Part shown: positions 24,452 to 36,415 of the stretch, one piece after another
Numbering within the stretch: position 1 is the stretch's first letter
Layout of the letters: each line of letters starts with the position of its first letter
From: Allacma fusca
Lineage: Eukaryota > Arthropoda > Collembola > Symphypleona > Sminthuridae
Direction of reading: 5' to 3'
Length of the DNA: 64,000 nucleotides
Assembly (NCBI GenBank): GCA_947179485.1
Contig: OX359248.1
Location: 25,677,378 to 25,741,377, forward strand
Program-made: the position numbers and the translations under genes
The notes under the pieces: model-generated
What the model was told of the DNA's origin: nothing
The model's database searches: none
What the model saw: the letters and a program-made list of their open reading frames with translations, nothing else

Positions 24452-27168
24452 ATGAGTATCCGTGCAAGTTTGGGTCATATTGAGTTAGGACCTGATTTTT
24501 GGGTAAGTTCTTTTTGCAAAAATTGTAGTAACGAGACGATTGGGAAATTTAGCTTTTTTTGGGGGTAACAATAATAAATAAAAACAGTCGGCATACAACA
24601 GTTTGCGTAATTATTTTTACTTAGTATAACAATTTTAAACATAAATGTAATTTTGAAAGAATTTTAGTAATAATTAATTATTACAGATATTAACGGAAAT
24701 GTTACAATACTTTTTTTTTCAAATGACCCCAGGGACGCTTCAAAGAAGCTAAAACATCCCGCTCATCAAAATGTGAAGATTTTGATGATATTTTGGAGAT
24801 TATTGGTTCACAAGGGAAGTTCCAAAAATTTCTACTTTATGCAGTCCTGGGACCTGTAACTCTTCTAGTTCCTCTGTTCATGTTCAATATTGTTTTTATG
24901 GTCTACGAGCCCGATCATTGGTGTCATGTGCCAGGGCGAGAAAATTATACGGATTTGGAAACATGGAAAAATATCACAATACCCAAGTAAGTAGAATTTT
25001 CTTATGAATGAAAGTGTAATAATAATTATTTTTTCCAGGAAAATCCTACCATTAGAAAATAACCTTAATGACTCTAAGTGCTAATAATTTCCGATTCATC
25101 TCATACTCTTTCAGGGAAACGGGCCCAGATGGGAAGACTCGCTACAGTCAGTGTTTAATGTACGATCCAGATGGGGCCCCCGTCAAGTGTCAAAATGGCT
25201 GGGAGTATGACCGGACTGACTACGACGATACTATTCCCTCTCAATTTGACTGGGTCTGTGACCACAGTCACTACTCAACAGATGCTCTGACGCTGGCTAG
25301 CGTGGGTAACGCCGTCGGAACTATTATTTTCGGACAAGCAGCTGACAAGTAATTGTTCGGATTTACTCCATATTGCATGACCGTGCCCAATTACTAGTGC
25401 CTCCCAGTAATTATTTCCCTACAGTGATTATATGTATCTTAGATGAACATGCATTTCTATAGATACTATATATACTTATGATTCCTTTCAGATTCGGAAG
25501 AAAACCAGTATTCTTTATCCTCTGCTTTGTGAACATCCTCTTCCGAATGTCAAGTCTTTTCGTAGCGGATCACGTCGTACTCTTCTTTGTTCACCAAGTC
25601 ATCAATGCTCTCGCATTCCCTCTCATGTACATCGTCTCCACAATGTTGGTCTGCGAGCTTAGCAACAAAGGTGAGATGAGATAATAACTGACATTCATTG
25701 TTTTATTTTATGAGAATTTCCACGAATGTGTGTAATTAATTGTTGGGATGTTCCAACGCTTTTGGAAATCTTATGTGTAACTAACGCATCGTGTGTCATT
25801 GACTGCAGATTACCGAGCCTGGGTTTATTCTTTCACTTGGATGATCTGGGTCTTGGGGTTCTCAATACTCCCTCTGCTGGCTTGGCTTACTCGTACTTGG
25901 TTCTTCATGGGTTTGGTCACATCCGGTCCAGGGCTAGTTTTGATGTTGTACTGGTGGTGGGTGCCGGAGTCTCCGCGATGGTTGATAACTAGAGGGCGTG
26001 TTGAGGAAGCGAAAGTGATAATTCGACAAATTGCAGAAACTAATGGGACATCGGATAGAATCTCACCCGCCACTTTGGACTACATGGTAAATAGCCTCAC
26101 GGAGAAACAAGATGAAAATCAGAGGAAGGCGGGACTGCTGAGCTTATTCAAAAAGCAGAGGATTGCGAAAAATACAATTTTAATTACGATGATGTGGTAC
26201 GAGAGCCTTCCTTACAGATCTAGAAGTAATGTACTTATAGGGAGTAGAAGTTAGAAATTTAGCGTAATGACTGGTTTTTAATTAGCGTTACCGGTATTGA
26301 ATGGTTATCATGGTATTATGAACTTTTGTGGGTACTCTCTGTCCCGCAGGATTACGAACAATGTGGTGAACTACGGGATTACTCTGAACACAAATACTCT
26401 GAACGGAAATCAATTCGTCAATTTTTTTATCCTTGCCATTACTGAGGTGCCATCTGCTTATATGGGAGGAGTTCTGGCCAATAGTATAGGGAGGCGCTGG
26501 ACGCAGGTTCTTTTCTACTTCCTCTGCACGGTCACGTGTGCTGGTGCTGGGTTGGGCTCACTGATGATGGATCAGTCTTATGTTGTCCTGGGATTTGTTA
26601 TAGCAGCAAAGTTAGTACTGGAATCTGTGTAATTTTTTTTTACTGAGGGAGTTATAGTGTAAATTATAAATCCCTCTATAAATATAATAATAATTTCTCT
26701 AAAAAATGCTCATATATATTAACCCTGTTTCAGGTTTGCTATAACTCTCACATTCCTCGTGGTGTATATTCAAGTGACAGAAATTTTTCCCACGGAGCTC
26801 CGATCTACTGGAAGTGGCTTCGCATCGACAGTGGGTAGTGCGATGAATATTATGGCGCCGTATACAGTATTCCTGGTGAGGCTAGCAAAAAGTCTTATAT
26901 GTTAGACAAATAAATTGTTTTTGAATTTTTAAGGTTTTTTACTCATTATTTTCTTGTGCAGGGAAAACTCAACGTAGCTGCTCCCTATATTTTCCTCGCC
27001 GGGATATCATTTATGGGTACCACTGCCGCATTTTTTATGCCTGAAACCCTAAATCGAAAGCTTCCGGAATCCGTCGATGACGCAAATAAGTTAGGGAAGG
27101 GTGAGAGCTTATGGAGCTTCTGTCCTCACGGGAGGGGAAAAAAGACTGATGAGAATACCAAATTGTGA
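24452..27168 (+). CDS. OCT2: SLC22-family organic ion transporter (8 exons, 571 aa)
   Basis: Exons: 24452-24502, 24733-24986, 25115-25348, 25492-25670, 25809-26196, 26350-26610, 26734-26875, 26962-27168, giving 571 residues. The start codon follows a pyrimidine tract and AG, and the protein begins MSIR like OCT1. Family marks are DHWCHVPGR, CQNGWEYDR and WVCD in the TM1-2 loop, AADKFGRK (about 177-184), PESPRWL (292-298) and ITEIFPT-like VTEIFPTELRSTGSG. Two positions are odd in the second MFS motif. It reads GGVLANSIGRRW, with Asn413 where OCT1 and OCT4 have Asp and OCT3 has Glu. The preceding turn is PSAYMGG instead of PSGYxGG. The motif controls the conformational cycle in MFS proteins, so transport may be altered. 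A poly(A) signal AATAAA lies at 27186-27191. It is closest to OCT1 in sequence. Confidence 0.93.
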
Positions 27169-27185
27169 TTTAACTTACATATGAA

Positions 27186-27191
27186 AATAAA
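27186..27191 (+). terminator. Poly(A) signal of OCT2
   Basis: Canonical AATAAA 18 bp after the OCT2 stop codon; a second one lies near 27327. Confidence 0.6.
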
Positions 27192-27499
27192 CTACCGCAA
27201 ATACTAAGGGATGGATCTTTGACAAGAGCGAAACCCATGGTGAGGAGTGTTGCCTTGAAGCATTTAAGGATTTATCCTCATAATTATTGTGTTGTTATAC
27301 TGTATGTTCTTATTTGTTTTGCTGATAAATAAAATAATTATTTTATCTTCGTGTATTGTTATCTGATGGGTTTGGACACTTCTGAATTACGTATTTTAAC
27401 CTGCTGTGGTTGATTCTATTCGACCAATTTGGTGAATACATTTTTGCTACGCTTGGTAGTGGCGTTTGGATGATAACTCTGGGTCAAGCGGGACTTCGT

Positions 27500-27790
27500 T
27501 TTGGGGCAAAAATGAAGGGAAGACTTCTTGCGAATTATCATTGGCTCTAGCTCTAATATACTGTTCACAATTCCCTTGTAAAAAATTTACTTCAGTATGG
27601 ATTTAAACGAGGCAAAGTCTCTTATGAGATATCGGATTGCTCTTCCATATGCACAAATGAAGTAAAAATAAAATTCGGTGGAAGTAGCAAAAATCATGGG
27701 CTGTTTCAGCTGATTGCCGCTAATAAAAACATATTGCGTGATTTAACGGGGAAAAATTTTAGAATTTTAAATTCAGATATTTAAATGTAT
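27500..27790. repeat. Dispersed repeat R1, copy b
   Basis: Plus-orientation copy of the repeat seen in OCT1 intron 4. It contains TTCCATATGCACAAATGAAG, AAAATTCGGT, AAAAATCATGGG and ATTGCGTGATTTAACGGGG. The last two blocks recur inverted about 340 bp downstream. Confidence 0.5.
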
Positions 27791-28029
27791 TTTAACACAG
27801 GAATTTCCGTAGATTCAGGTTCCTATTTATAGCGAAAATTCAACTCCGAAATTTTGTAAATTTTGCAGAAATCATGGATTTCCATTAAGACGTATTACAG
27901 ATTACAGATATTATTATTGTAACAATTGTTGTTGCTTTTAAAGCAGGTACAACCCACAAAAAAAGAATTCAAAACTGTCGTTGAATTTTTTGTAGGCCAA
28001 GCTATTGACCAATCTCTTGTGAAAATGAA

Positions 28030-28140
28030 TTTAAAAATCTGTATTATAACAGCATTATAATTTCCCCTTAAAATCACGCAATGTGGTGCTATCAGTGGCA
28101 TCCCGACGAAAAAACCCATGAATGAACAATTAATTTTACT
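28030..28140. repeat. Dispersed repeat R1, copy c (inverted)
   Basis: Read on the minus strand this gives TCATGGGTTTTTTC, TGCCACTGATA and ACATTGCGTGATTTTAAGGGG, matching copy b in order and spacing. Copies b and c therefore form a degenerate inverted repeat around about 27.9 kb. Confidence 0.5.
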
Positions 28141-29730
28141 TGTACTATATTTAAGACTTGGGTAGATGTCGCCTCACTGAAGCAATTTATTTCCAGTGGA
28201 ATCATGAATAACGTATTAAATGAGCTAGAGCAAAAATATTTTTCAAGATATTTCAAAAAATAAGTTTAAAAAACGTTTATTTCGAAGCTTAATTTGACTT
28301 TTTTGTTTTTGTTACAAAACATTATGAGGGTGATTATTTAATACGATTAAATACAGAGTACAACAAGTCTTAACTGTAAGTTGAAGTTGAACCTGGTTTT
28401 TTCCCCAAATATATTTTTAAGTCAAATTTTAGTGAAGGATTCGGGTGGGCAAGAAATAGATCGGTCGAAAGGTGTTATTTCAAGTATAACTTGTACAGAT
28501 GTGACAATTTAATTCCTTACGAGGATAAAGTTATACAGAAAAAACGTTACAAAGGCATTTTACTTATTTGTAGCTTACTTAGCTTATATAGCTTCTTACT
28601 ATACATAGTTACTGCTATTAAAGGGTTACACAGTGATCTGATAGAATAAAATCCCTCCAAGCAGGTAGTTTACAAAAGTTTGCCAATTAGCACAGTATCT
28701 ACTCATTTTGGAAATGTTGTTTTTGTTTTGAAGACACTTCAACTATATGCGTGTTACAAACTTTCGTGGAATTACTAAAACAAACCGGATTTTCCACTAG
28801 TAAAGAAATTACCTATGTAGCTGCATTATTTATAAATAAATTGTATATAATTTACAGTTTTATATATTTCTTCACAAAGTCGTTTGCTTTAAAAATGTTT
28901 CGACAGTATGGAAAATTCCAGGAAATTATCAAAATAATTCGTTGTAGTAAGAGTTATTACAGTCAATGGTCATGATACATGCATGCATATAGACGAAGTA
29001 GCTCGCAAATACCAGATAGTCAACTAGACATCCTAGTAGTACAATTCTAATCCTTTCCAGGTAACCTGTCACTACTGATTCCACCCGCTATGTATCAAAG
29101 TCGAAATAATTATGATGCCTTGATTAAGAGATGTTCTCATGAGAAAAATGAAACTTAAGCTCAAAATGTTAAAAATGTTTAGTATTTGTCTGTAGAGCAT
29201 CATTTTGAGTGGTAAGTGTGGATTGGTTCATTTTGACAAACTGAGTCACAGGAAATCAGGTTGAGTGTGAAATAACCTACCAAAGTTGCAATTAAATTCA
29301 GGCGTTTTTCACCCGAATTAAATTGACTGATTCTAAATGTCTATTTTCTCAGTTATCTCAGAAAAGCATGGCACGGGGTTAAGTTTACATTTTTTATCTT
29401 TTACTTATATTCCATTATCATCGTTTTTACAATTTTATACCAAAAGGGTCATTCCATACTGCAAGGTGAAGAGTAGTTTTTGGGCTCCCCTGATTGTATT
29501 GTTTGTTTTTGAAACCCTGTTACCACCAGAACTGCATCTCTTGATAAATAAATGAAACCCCGAAGTGTCCTGTAATTAGCTATAATAATTACTAGCTAAC
29601 TAATTAAATAAAGTTAGCGATTCCATTGGGTGGCAATAACACTATTGGTTCGACAATCTTCAGACTCGTTATGAAGTAATTAAGCACCCAAACAAACAAT
29701 TACGGTGCTCAAATTTCGGTCCGAATTTGA
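28141..29730. other. Intergenic DNA, OCT2 to peptide gene P
   Basis: AT-rich DNA with no supported gene or clear repeat. Confidence 0.5.
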
Positions 29731-29731
29731 G

Positions 29732-29739
29732 TATATATA
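29732..29739 (+). promoter_or_regulatory. TATA box of peptide gene P
   Basis: TATATATA about 100 bp before the start codon of gene P. An initiator-like TCATTCC lies about 30 bp downstream, near 29762, which implies a leader of about 70 nt. Confidence 0.5.
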
Positions 29740-29834
29740 GCTTCTGTGAGAAGATTTGAAATCATTCCATCATCTTCTAACTTTCAAACAAGAATAATTA
29801 TTCCAGTCTCCCATAAATCTTCCAAATCCAGAAA

Positions 29835-30094
29835 ATGGACGGGTTTCATGTAAGTTCTAAAAACCTTTTTCAAAATTGTTCTTTTAATATGACAATTATT
29901 CTCGGTCAGTTTGCCTCACTCAATTGTATTTCTCATTGCAAATTATATGTACCTAGGTTCTTGGCTACCTTCTTCTCATTGCATTGATTTGCTCCACGAT
30001 CATGGCGGTGGTAAATGGAGAGCCGATGCCGGAACCAGCTCGACTGGTATTGGTTGGAAAGACAGATACGATTGTTCAAGATTCCTCCCAGTAA
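29835..30094 (+). CDS. Gene P: small secreted peptide precursor (2 exons, 50 aa)
   Basis: Exon 1 (29835-29849) encodes only MDGFH and ends at a consensus donor GTAAGT. Exon 2 (29957-30094, acceptor CCTAG) completes a 50-residue product in phase 0. Residues 6-26 form a textbook signal peptide: a hydrophobic core VLGYLLLIALICSTIMAV ending in a small-residue cleavage context (VNG, then EPM). The predicted mature peptide is about 24 residues, acidic and Pro-containing at its start, with no Cys and no C-terminal amidation Gly. The gene has a TATA box upstream and an AATAAA 82 bp after the stop, so every part of a compact RNA polymerase II gene is present. It sits between OCT2 and OCT3 on the same strand. 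Function is unknown; a secreted regulatory or defence peptide is possible but not shown. The main doubt is that the product is short and no homologue is recognised. Confidence 0.58.
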
Positions 30095-30175
30095 TCTCGG
30101 GACCATAGTACTTGGCTATTGCGGATTTGTCAACCCTACGGACCTTTATTTTCTTCCTACTATGTAGCTCTGTAA

Positions 30176-30181
30176 ATAAAA
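30176..30181 (+). terminator. Poly(A) signal of gene P
   Basis: AATAAA 82 bp downstream of the gene P stop codon. Confidence 0.5.
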
Positions 30182-32970
30182 AGGCTTGATTTCAAAATTA
30201 TTAAACCAATATTATATGTATGTACATAGGCACATATTCAATTGGGAATAAAAATGAATTAATGTAGTAGTAAATACTAACTATCTGTAATAATTAAATA
30301 TCTACTCCTAAAAACTCAATTTGATGCATTGCTACATCTGCGTTTTTTGATTCCAACAGTGCAAATAATCAAACTGAGAATGCAGATTCTCAATTAAAAA
30401 TTACCTTTTCAATTATTATGTGTCTATTCATGCTGATGACTCCAAATTATATCCTGTTCAAGTACACAAGGCCCTGATCTGAGGGGTTCTATCTTCTTCA
30501 AAAGGAACGCATTATTTGTCCCTACAATTTCTGCACATCGACTGATGTACTATTAACTCATGGTTTTCAGTTTTTCATCTCATTTTGTGTTTGTTTCTAC
30601 TTGAAAGGAAGTCTGGACCATATTACATAAAAAGACGCAACAGGGACTCCTAAATACAATACAAGTTGGGAAATACAGACCTATTTACAGACTGCTCACA
30701 GATAGAATAGGTTATTAGCCACTTTTATGTAATAAGCCCAAACCATAAGCAATCCAGCTACCTAAACCATGTGTTAAATCTGACGAATTCCATATTACTC
30801 ATGTAAGCAAGCAAGCCAGCGAATGAGTAGTGTAATTATTTGTACATCAAAAACATTTTACAGGAAATTTTTTGCTCTGAAGCAATTTTATATTTGCACG
30901 TTTTACATTTGCAGAGCTTTTTTTGCACTCATACACAAATGCATGGATAAGCCCATTGAATAATCAGATAGGGCGGCGGAGATAAAGGATGCAATACAAT
31001 GTAATTTTTGCAAGCACTGGACGAAGCCAATTATAAATCCCTAACAATTTTCCCTGTGTATAAACTGTTTAAATGCTACAATGCATATCCTTGCAGACGT
31101 GCATTTATGCATTGTTATTGAACGTAATATTAAAATACTGTATAAATGGTAAAATCAAGCTCTGTTTTGTACAACATGACGTGACAATTATCTGTACAAG
31201 CCCCCCTCATGTTTAAAATAGTAAAGGAAAAAAATTGTTCCAAATTTTAACAGAGGAAATTTCTGTCACCTATTTAAATTTAATTTCACTCACCATAAAC
31301 CAAATTCATACATGACTGACATTCAGAGGAAGAAAAATTACTACAAAACCTGTAATTGCATACCCTTCTCGCTATTACATTAATCAGCTATTTTAGCATA
31401 CGTCCAAATTGAAGTATTCTGGTGAAAATATGTGACTATTACTAATGCCTCCGTGTACACGGTACCTAAATCTTAGGCCATATGTAAATCCTAGTAATAC
31501 TTAATTTACGGAGTATGCGTTCTGGTGGCTTGGAAAAAATCTTTTTAAATTCAAAGGAAGTTTCACAGGGTAGCCGGTCAGGGACGATAACCCCAAAAAC
31601 AATACTTAAAGACTCCAAATGCAAAATTAGTTTGCGTACGGTTCTGGGACTGTCTTAGCGATTCGCTGTCTGAAATGATCAATAATCGTTGGAGATGCAT
31701 AGAATATCTAAATATTTATTTACAGCTACATTACAATACGTAAATTATCGATTTTTCCTACAGCACAATTTTTATTTCCAGACAGGAAGGAGAAAGTGTA
31801 CCCGGGTTTATAATTACAAGTTTTATAGTATCTCGGACGCACTAATCACACCTGTACGTACATACATATGTATATGTACAACTTCAGCCAGCAGTCAAGC
31901 AGGAAATTATTGTTTTTGTAATTTAATGATAATGGCTTTCAAGCATCAACTCCACCTCATTCGGAATGTAGATTTTGTTAGAAGCTGATCAGCTGGGAAA
32001 TAATTTCATCAGCGTAATGGTTGGCTCTATAATTTATACATACTTCCAAGTATACTGTACATACACTCCGTGTGCTTTGTACTGTAGTTTGGAGTGATGG
32101 AATTAAATCTGTCCTCATTGCCCCTGCCTCTGGCTTCGAGGAGTAACCTGAGCGTTGGATGAGACAACAATACAAAGAGGTAGTGTCAGTAAGTACGTAA
32201 GGTTCTACCCATCACTCACGTCACAATGGTGCATGAGTATACAAGAATTAATCAAGGTCGTAAATTAACTTGGATGATTACATGTTCCTTGTATTCCTCA
32301 CCATCCACAAAAACTTCAAGTATCAATTCTACGGACTTCCAAGTATAGTATGTATTTAGTTAGGCAGAAAAAAAACAGGACGAGTATATGTATGCATAAT
32401 AATACTGAGATGCTACTGCGGACATCTGACAAAAAAAAAACAGAAGCCATGCAGTGTTATAAAAGTTGTCAATCTTGAAATTTGCAAACTGTTGAAGAAC
32501 ATTCGCCAGTTGCAAGCTTCTACTGCTGGCATGAAATAAATTTGACCTGGCTAAGGAGGAGGCTTGCATTCTTGTATCAACTCAATCAAATAACCTAGTT
32601 ACTGGCATTATCCCTTTGAATCAAAGTCTTCACTCCCATTATTCATTATTATTTTTACTATGCACGTGCAAGTGACAATAAGTAATTATTAAAGGTTATC
32701 CTCTTTTACGGCTATCTCCTCTCTACACACTATCAACAAACTTACTGAGGACAAAAGCGAACGCAGGGAGTGAACGCTTATACAAGATTCCTATGGGGAA
32801 ACTTTAAATGGAGTTGGAGACAAGTTGTGAATGAAGAGCCACCAAGCATTTACATAGGGATCAGGTGAAGAAACCAATATGCCGCAATTTTGAATCACAA
32901 CATTGATTTGTTAATTGCAGCTGCGATAAAGTGAGACTGTCCAAACCACAAGGAAGCTGTTTGTCATTAG
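30182..32970. other. Intergenic DNA, gene P to OCT3
   Basis: AT-rich DNA without a supported gene. A short open segment at 32159-32188 begins with ATG and ends at a perfect donor (GTAAGTAC) in phase 0; see findings. Confidence 0.5.
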
Positions 32971-32977
32971 TAGGCTA

Positions 32978-33140
32978 TTTATATATTATGTTATTATTGG
33001 TTTTACAACCCAGTCAGTGACTTTGCGTGACAGTGTTTTCCTACAGTTCAGTCTCTACTTTATATTCAGTCCGTTCGGGCTCGTTAAGTTAACTGTGCGG
33101 TTTATATGGTCTCAGTTGGGAAGTATCAGGTGCAGCGAAA
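32978..33140 (+). promoter_or_regulatory. OCT3 core promoter and 5' UTR exon
   Basis: TTTATATAT at 32978-32986 is followed about 30 bp later by an initiator-like CAGTCAGT (33011-33018). The segment then ends at a strong donor: GCGAAA is followed by GTAAGT at 33141. A matching acceptor (CACACAG) at 33656 would join this leader to the exon carrying the OCT3 start codon. Confidence 0.42.
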
Positions 33141-33695
33141 GTAAGTACTGCCCAGACTTTTTTTATTTTATTTAGCTGAAAGCTGAACACAGGTGCGACC
33201 ACGAGAATCAATCCTAACTTGCAACTGTTTTTCAGCAGTTAAAGTATGACATTCATTATTTTTATTTACTTAACTTACACTGGGTTGGTCGGATTTCAAC
33301 ATAAAAATCAGACCGCTTGTACTATTACCTCTCCAATAATTTTATGAGTATTCTCTTCAGTACAAATCTTCCTTCAAAGTGGAAACAATAAGTGATATGT
33401 TTGTGTGTCCTCGGATATTATCTGCAGTACAATGAGTGTTACATTTTGACATTAATTATTACTCCTGGAACAAAATAAATATACACCTCGTAAAAATATC
33501 AGTGCAATACCACAAAACAAATAGGAATAAATGTAAATAATGTGCACGCCTGTCAAAACATTTTTACAGCATTTTTAATACATATTGTACACTTTCCTTA
33601 TTGGCCTGTGATTACTTCCCTGGTCGAATAATTTAAAGCTGTAGGAACTCACACAGGCAACAGCGTGCATTCTTAATCAATTCGGGTCTTCCACC

Positions 33696-36415
33696 ATGGG
33701 CGGTGCAACGAATGAGGGATTTGAGATGGACGATCCATCACAGGTAAGAAATGCGAGAAATAATAAAATTAGTTTTTTTGTTATTATGCTAAAATGTGTG
33801 AAGTGAAAAATAAATGATTCTTTATTATGTACGTATATGAAGGCATCAAAATCCAACGGTGCTGTGAATACTAAGACTGAGGACTTTGACCAACTTTTGG
33901 ATAAAGTGGGATCAATCGGAAGTTACCAGAAAATTTTTCTTTATGCTGTGCTGGGTCCGATCACAGCTTTAATGCCTTTCTTTAGTTTAAGCTCTATATT
34001 TATCCTCTCCGAGCCTGAGCACTGGTGTCATGTCCCCGGAAGGAATGTGACCACAATGGAGGAGTGGAAACGTCTCACAATTCCTATGTAAATACATGCT
34101 GACTCACACTTTATCGTTTCATACGTATCTGCACCATAAATACTACATATTTTGGAAATTTACGAAAATACTAATGATTACTTTTTTCCTGTATTATAGG
34201 GAGAAAGGTGCAGATGGGAAATTAGAATTTAGTAAATGTTCTATGTATGGTTTAAACGGAACGGTAGTGGACTGTCAGAACGGTTGGGATTATGACAAAG
34301 AAAATTATGAATTCACCATCCCCTCACAGTTTGATTGGGTCTGCTCCAAATCCCATTACACTACAACCGCTTTCACTACCCAGACCATCGGAAGCGTGCT
34401 GGGAGTTATTGTCTTTGGATATCTAGCAGACAAGTACGTACACCATAGTCATTCCTTTTGTAAAAATAATTATTATTCATCTCCCCAGTAGTTATCTCCT
34501 AATCAAATAATCACTTCATTGCTAATTGTATAGTCAGTAATCCCTTGTTGAGATAAAAGGCATTCTACACTTGCTACGGATTTTAACTCCCTTACATATT
34601 TAAATAAAGAATATGAGCCTTTACCTTTTGAGTGAATAGGCTATTTCCTATTTGTACATATAATTACTTATAGTAAGCTCATGAATAATGATTAATATAT
34701 TTGGACCATCTAATTGAAGATACATTTGTGAATAGAATCGGTCGGAAACGTGTGTTCTTCCTCACAGCATTAATAGATGTTGTGTTTCGAACTGCGAGTT
34801 TATTCCTGGCCCACAACTACAACCTCTACCTCGCCAGTCAGTTCTTAAACTACCTGGCTTATCCATTACTATTTATTGCCCCAACTATAATAGCTGCTGA
34901 GATTAGTGGAAAAGGTACGTATGGACTGACAATAATAAAGTAATACATTTCTGTAGTATGTAAACAAATTAATATTCTTGTAATACTGTGAGCATTCAAA
35001 GTTTGTCTAATTACACACAATTAAGAAAGAGACATATTGTAATTAATATGTTTCAGATTACCGAGGATGGATATTTGGTTTCTCGTGGATGATATGGGTA
35101 GTGGGAATGGCATCTTTGCCTCTGGCAGCATGGTTATCAAGGACTTGGTTCACTTTAGGTATGCTGGCTTCAGGGAGTTGTGCCTTGATATTTTTAACCT
35201 ATCCTTTTGTCCCTGAGTCCCCACGCTGGTTACTTTCCATGGGAAGGATAGAAGATGCGGCTAGAATAATGGAGAAAATAGCAGAGAAGAACGGTACGAC
35301 TTTCAGTTTTAAACCGGATGAAATTGAAAATACCTTGAGGTATTTGCATGAAAAGGAGAGTTTGGAAAAAGAAAAGTCAGCACGAGTGGGAGTGTGGACG
35401 TTGTTCAGTAGACCGCGTCTGGCGAAGAATACCTTAATGCTGGGAGTTTCTTGGTGAGTTTTTTGAATGAAATCAGAACGGAATTAATGGATGATATTTG
35501 GGTAGATACTTGGGAAGCATTGTGATTGTGATGTAATTCAAAATAAGTATAACAATGCCATTTGTACCTCTCCTCCTCTCAGGTCTGTAAACAAACTTGT
35601 GTACTATGGGATAACCTTGAATGCCTCACACATTTTAGGGAATGAATTCCTTATATTTTTTATTCTGGCAATTATCGAATTACCTGCTGGATATTTTGGT
35701 GGGATTTTGGTGGAAAAGCTAGGACGAAGGTGGACTGGAGTTATATTCTTCTTCCTCTGTGCAATATCCTGCTTTGGTTCCATTGGTGGTTTAGGTGGAT
35801 CCGAACGATCATTTATTACCATAACGTGCATCGTCATTGCCAAGTTAGTTATAGCCCAAGAAAAAAAATCCGCATCGTCATTACTAATAATGTTGAAACT
35901 AGTTGAGAAAAATGCAAACCCCTATGTCGACATATTTTGTTTTCCAGGTTTTCCATCACTCTCACGTTCCTAGTTGTGTACATGCAAGGGGCTGAAATAT
36001 TCCCAACTAATCTCCGATCAACAGGAAGCAGCTTTGCATCCCTTGTTGCTACTGCAGTGAATACTGTTGGTCCTTACATGATTTTTATTGTGAGTCAAAG
36101 AATCTTCAGTAGTGATTATTGTATTTAACTTTCGTACATCCTGCAGGAACATACATAGGTGACGCAATATATATATATTTATTCTTCCAGGGAAAAATAA
36201 ATGCCAGCTTACCTTATGCTGCAATGGGCATTGCATCTCTAGTAGGACTTGTTGCAGCAGCTTTCATTCCAGAAACAATGAATCGCAAACTTCCAGAAAC
36301 TGTAGATCAGGCAAATGATTTCGGGAAGGATGACAAGTTTTGTGGACTAAGACCTGCAGATGAAGATGAAACATTAAGACGACGCGAAGGAAAAGATAAC
36401 CGATCGTATACTTAA
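33696..36415 (+). CDS. OCT3: SLC22-family organic ion transporter (8 exons, 576 aa)
   Basis: Exons: 33696-33743, 33843-34087, 34200-34433, 34736-34914, 35057-35453, 35583-35843, 35948-36089, 36191-36415, giving 576 residues. The start ACCATGG has an excellent context. TM1 is about 48-70. The extracellular loop carries EHWCHVPGR, CSMYG, CQNGWDYDK and WVCSKS. The first MFS motif is LADKIGRKR (about 173-181), PESPRWL is 288-294, and the second MFS motif is GGILVEKLGRRW with Glu for Asp. AEIFPTNLRSTGS and PETMNRKLPET follow. Exon 5 is nine bases longer than in OCT1 and OCT2. The most divergent member of the array, it has PFVPESP where the others have an aromatic-rich stretch, and a highly charged C-terminal tail of about 25 residues. 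Expression is probably independent of its neighbours, since it has its own TATA-type promoter. Confidence 0.93.

Noticed and set aside
29337..29555. 72-codon plus-strand frame with two hydrophobic stretches before gene P
   Set aside because: AT-rich hydrophobic codons are expected by chance here; no signal peptide order, splice site or conserved motif.
31689..31988. 99-codon plus-strand frame upstream of OCT3
   Set aside because: Tyr/Phe-rich translation typical of AT-rich non-coding DNA, with TATG repeat inside; no domain.
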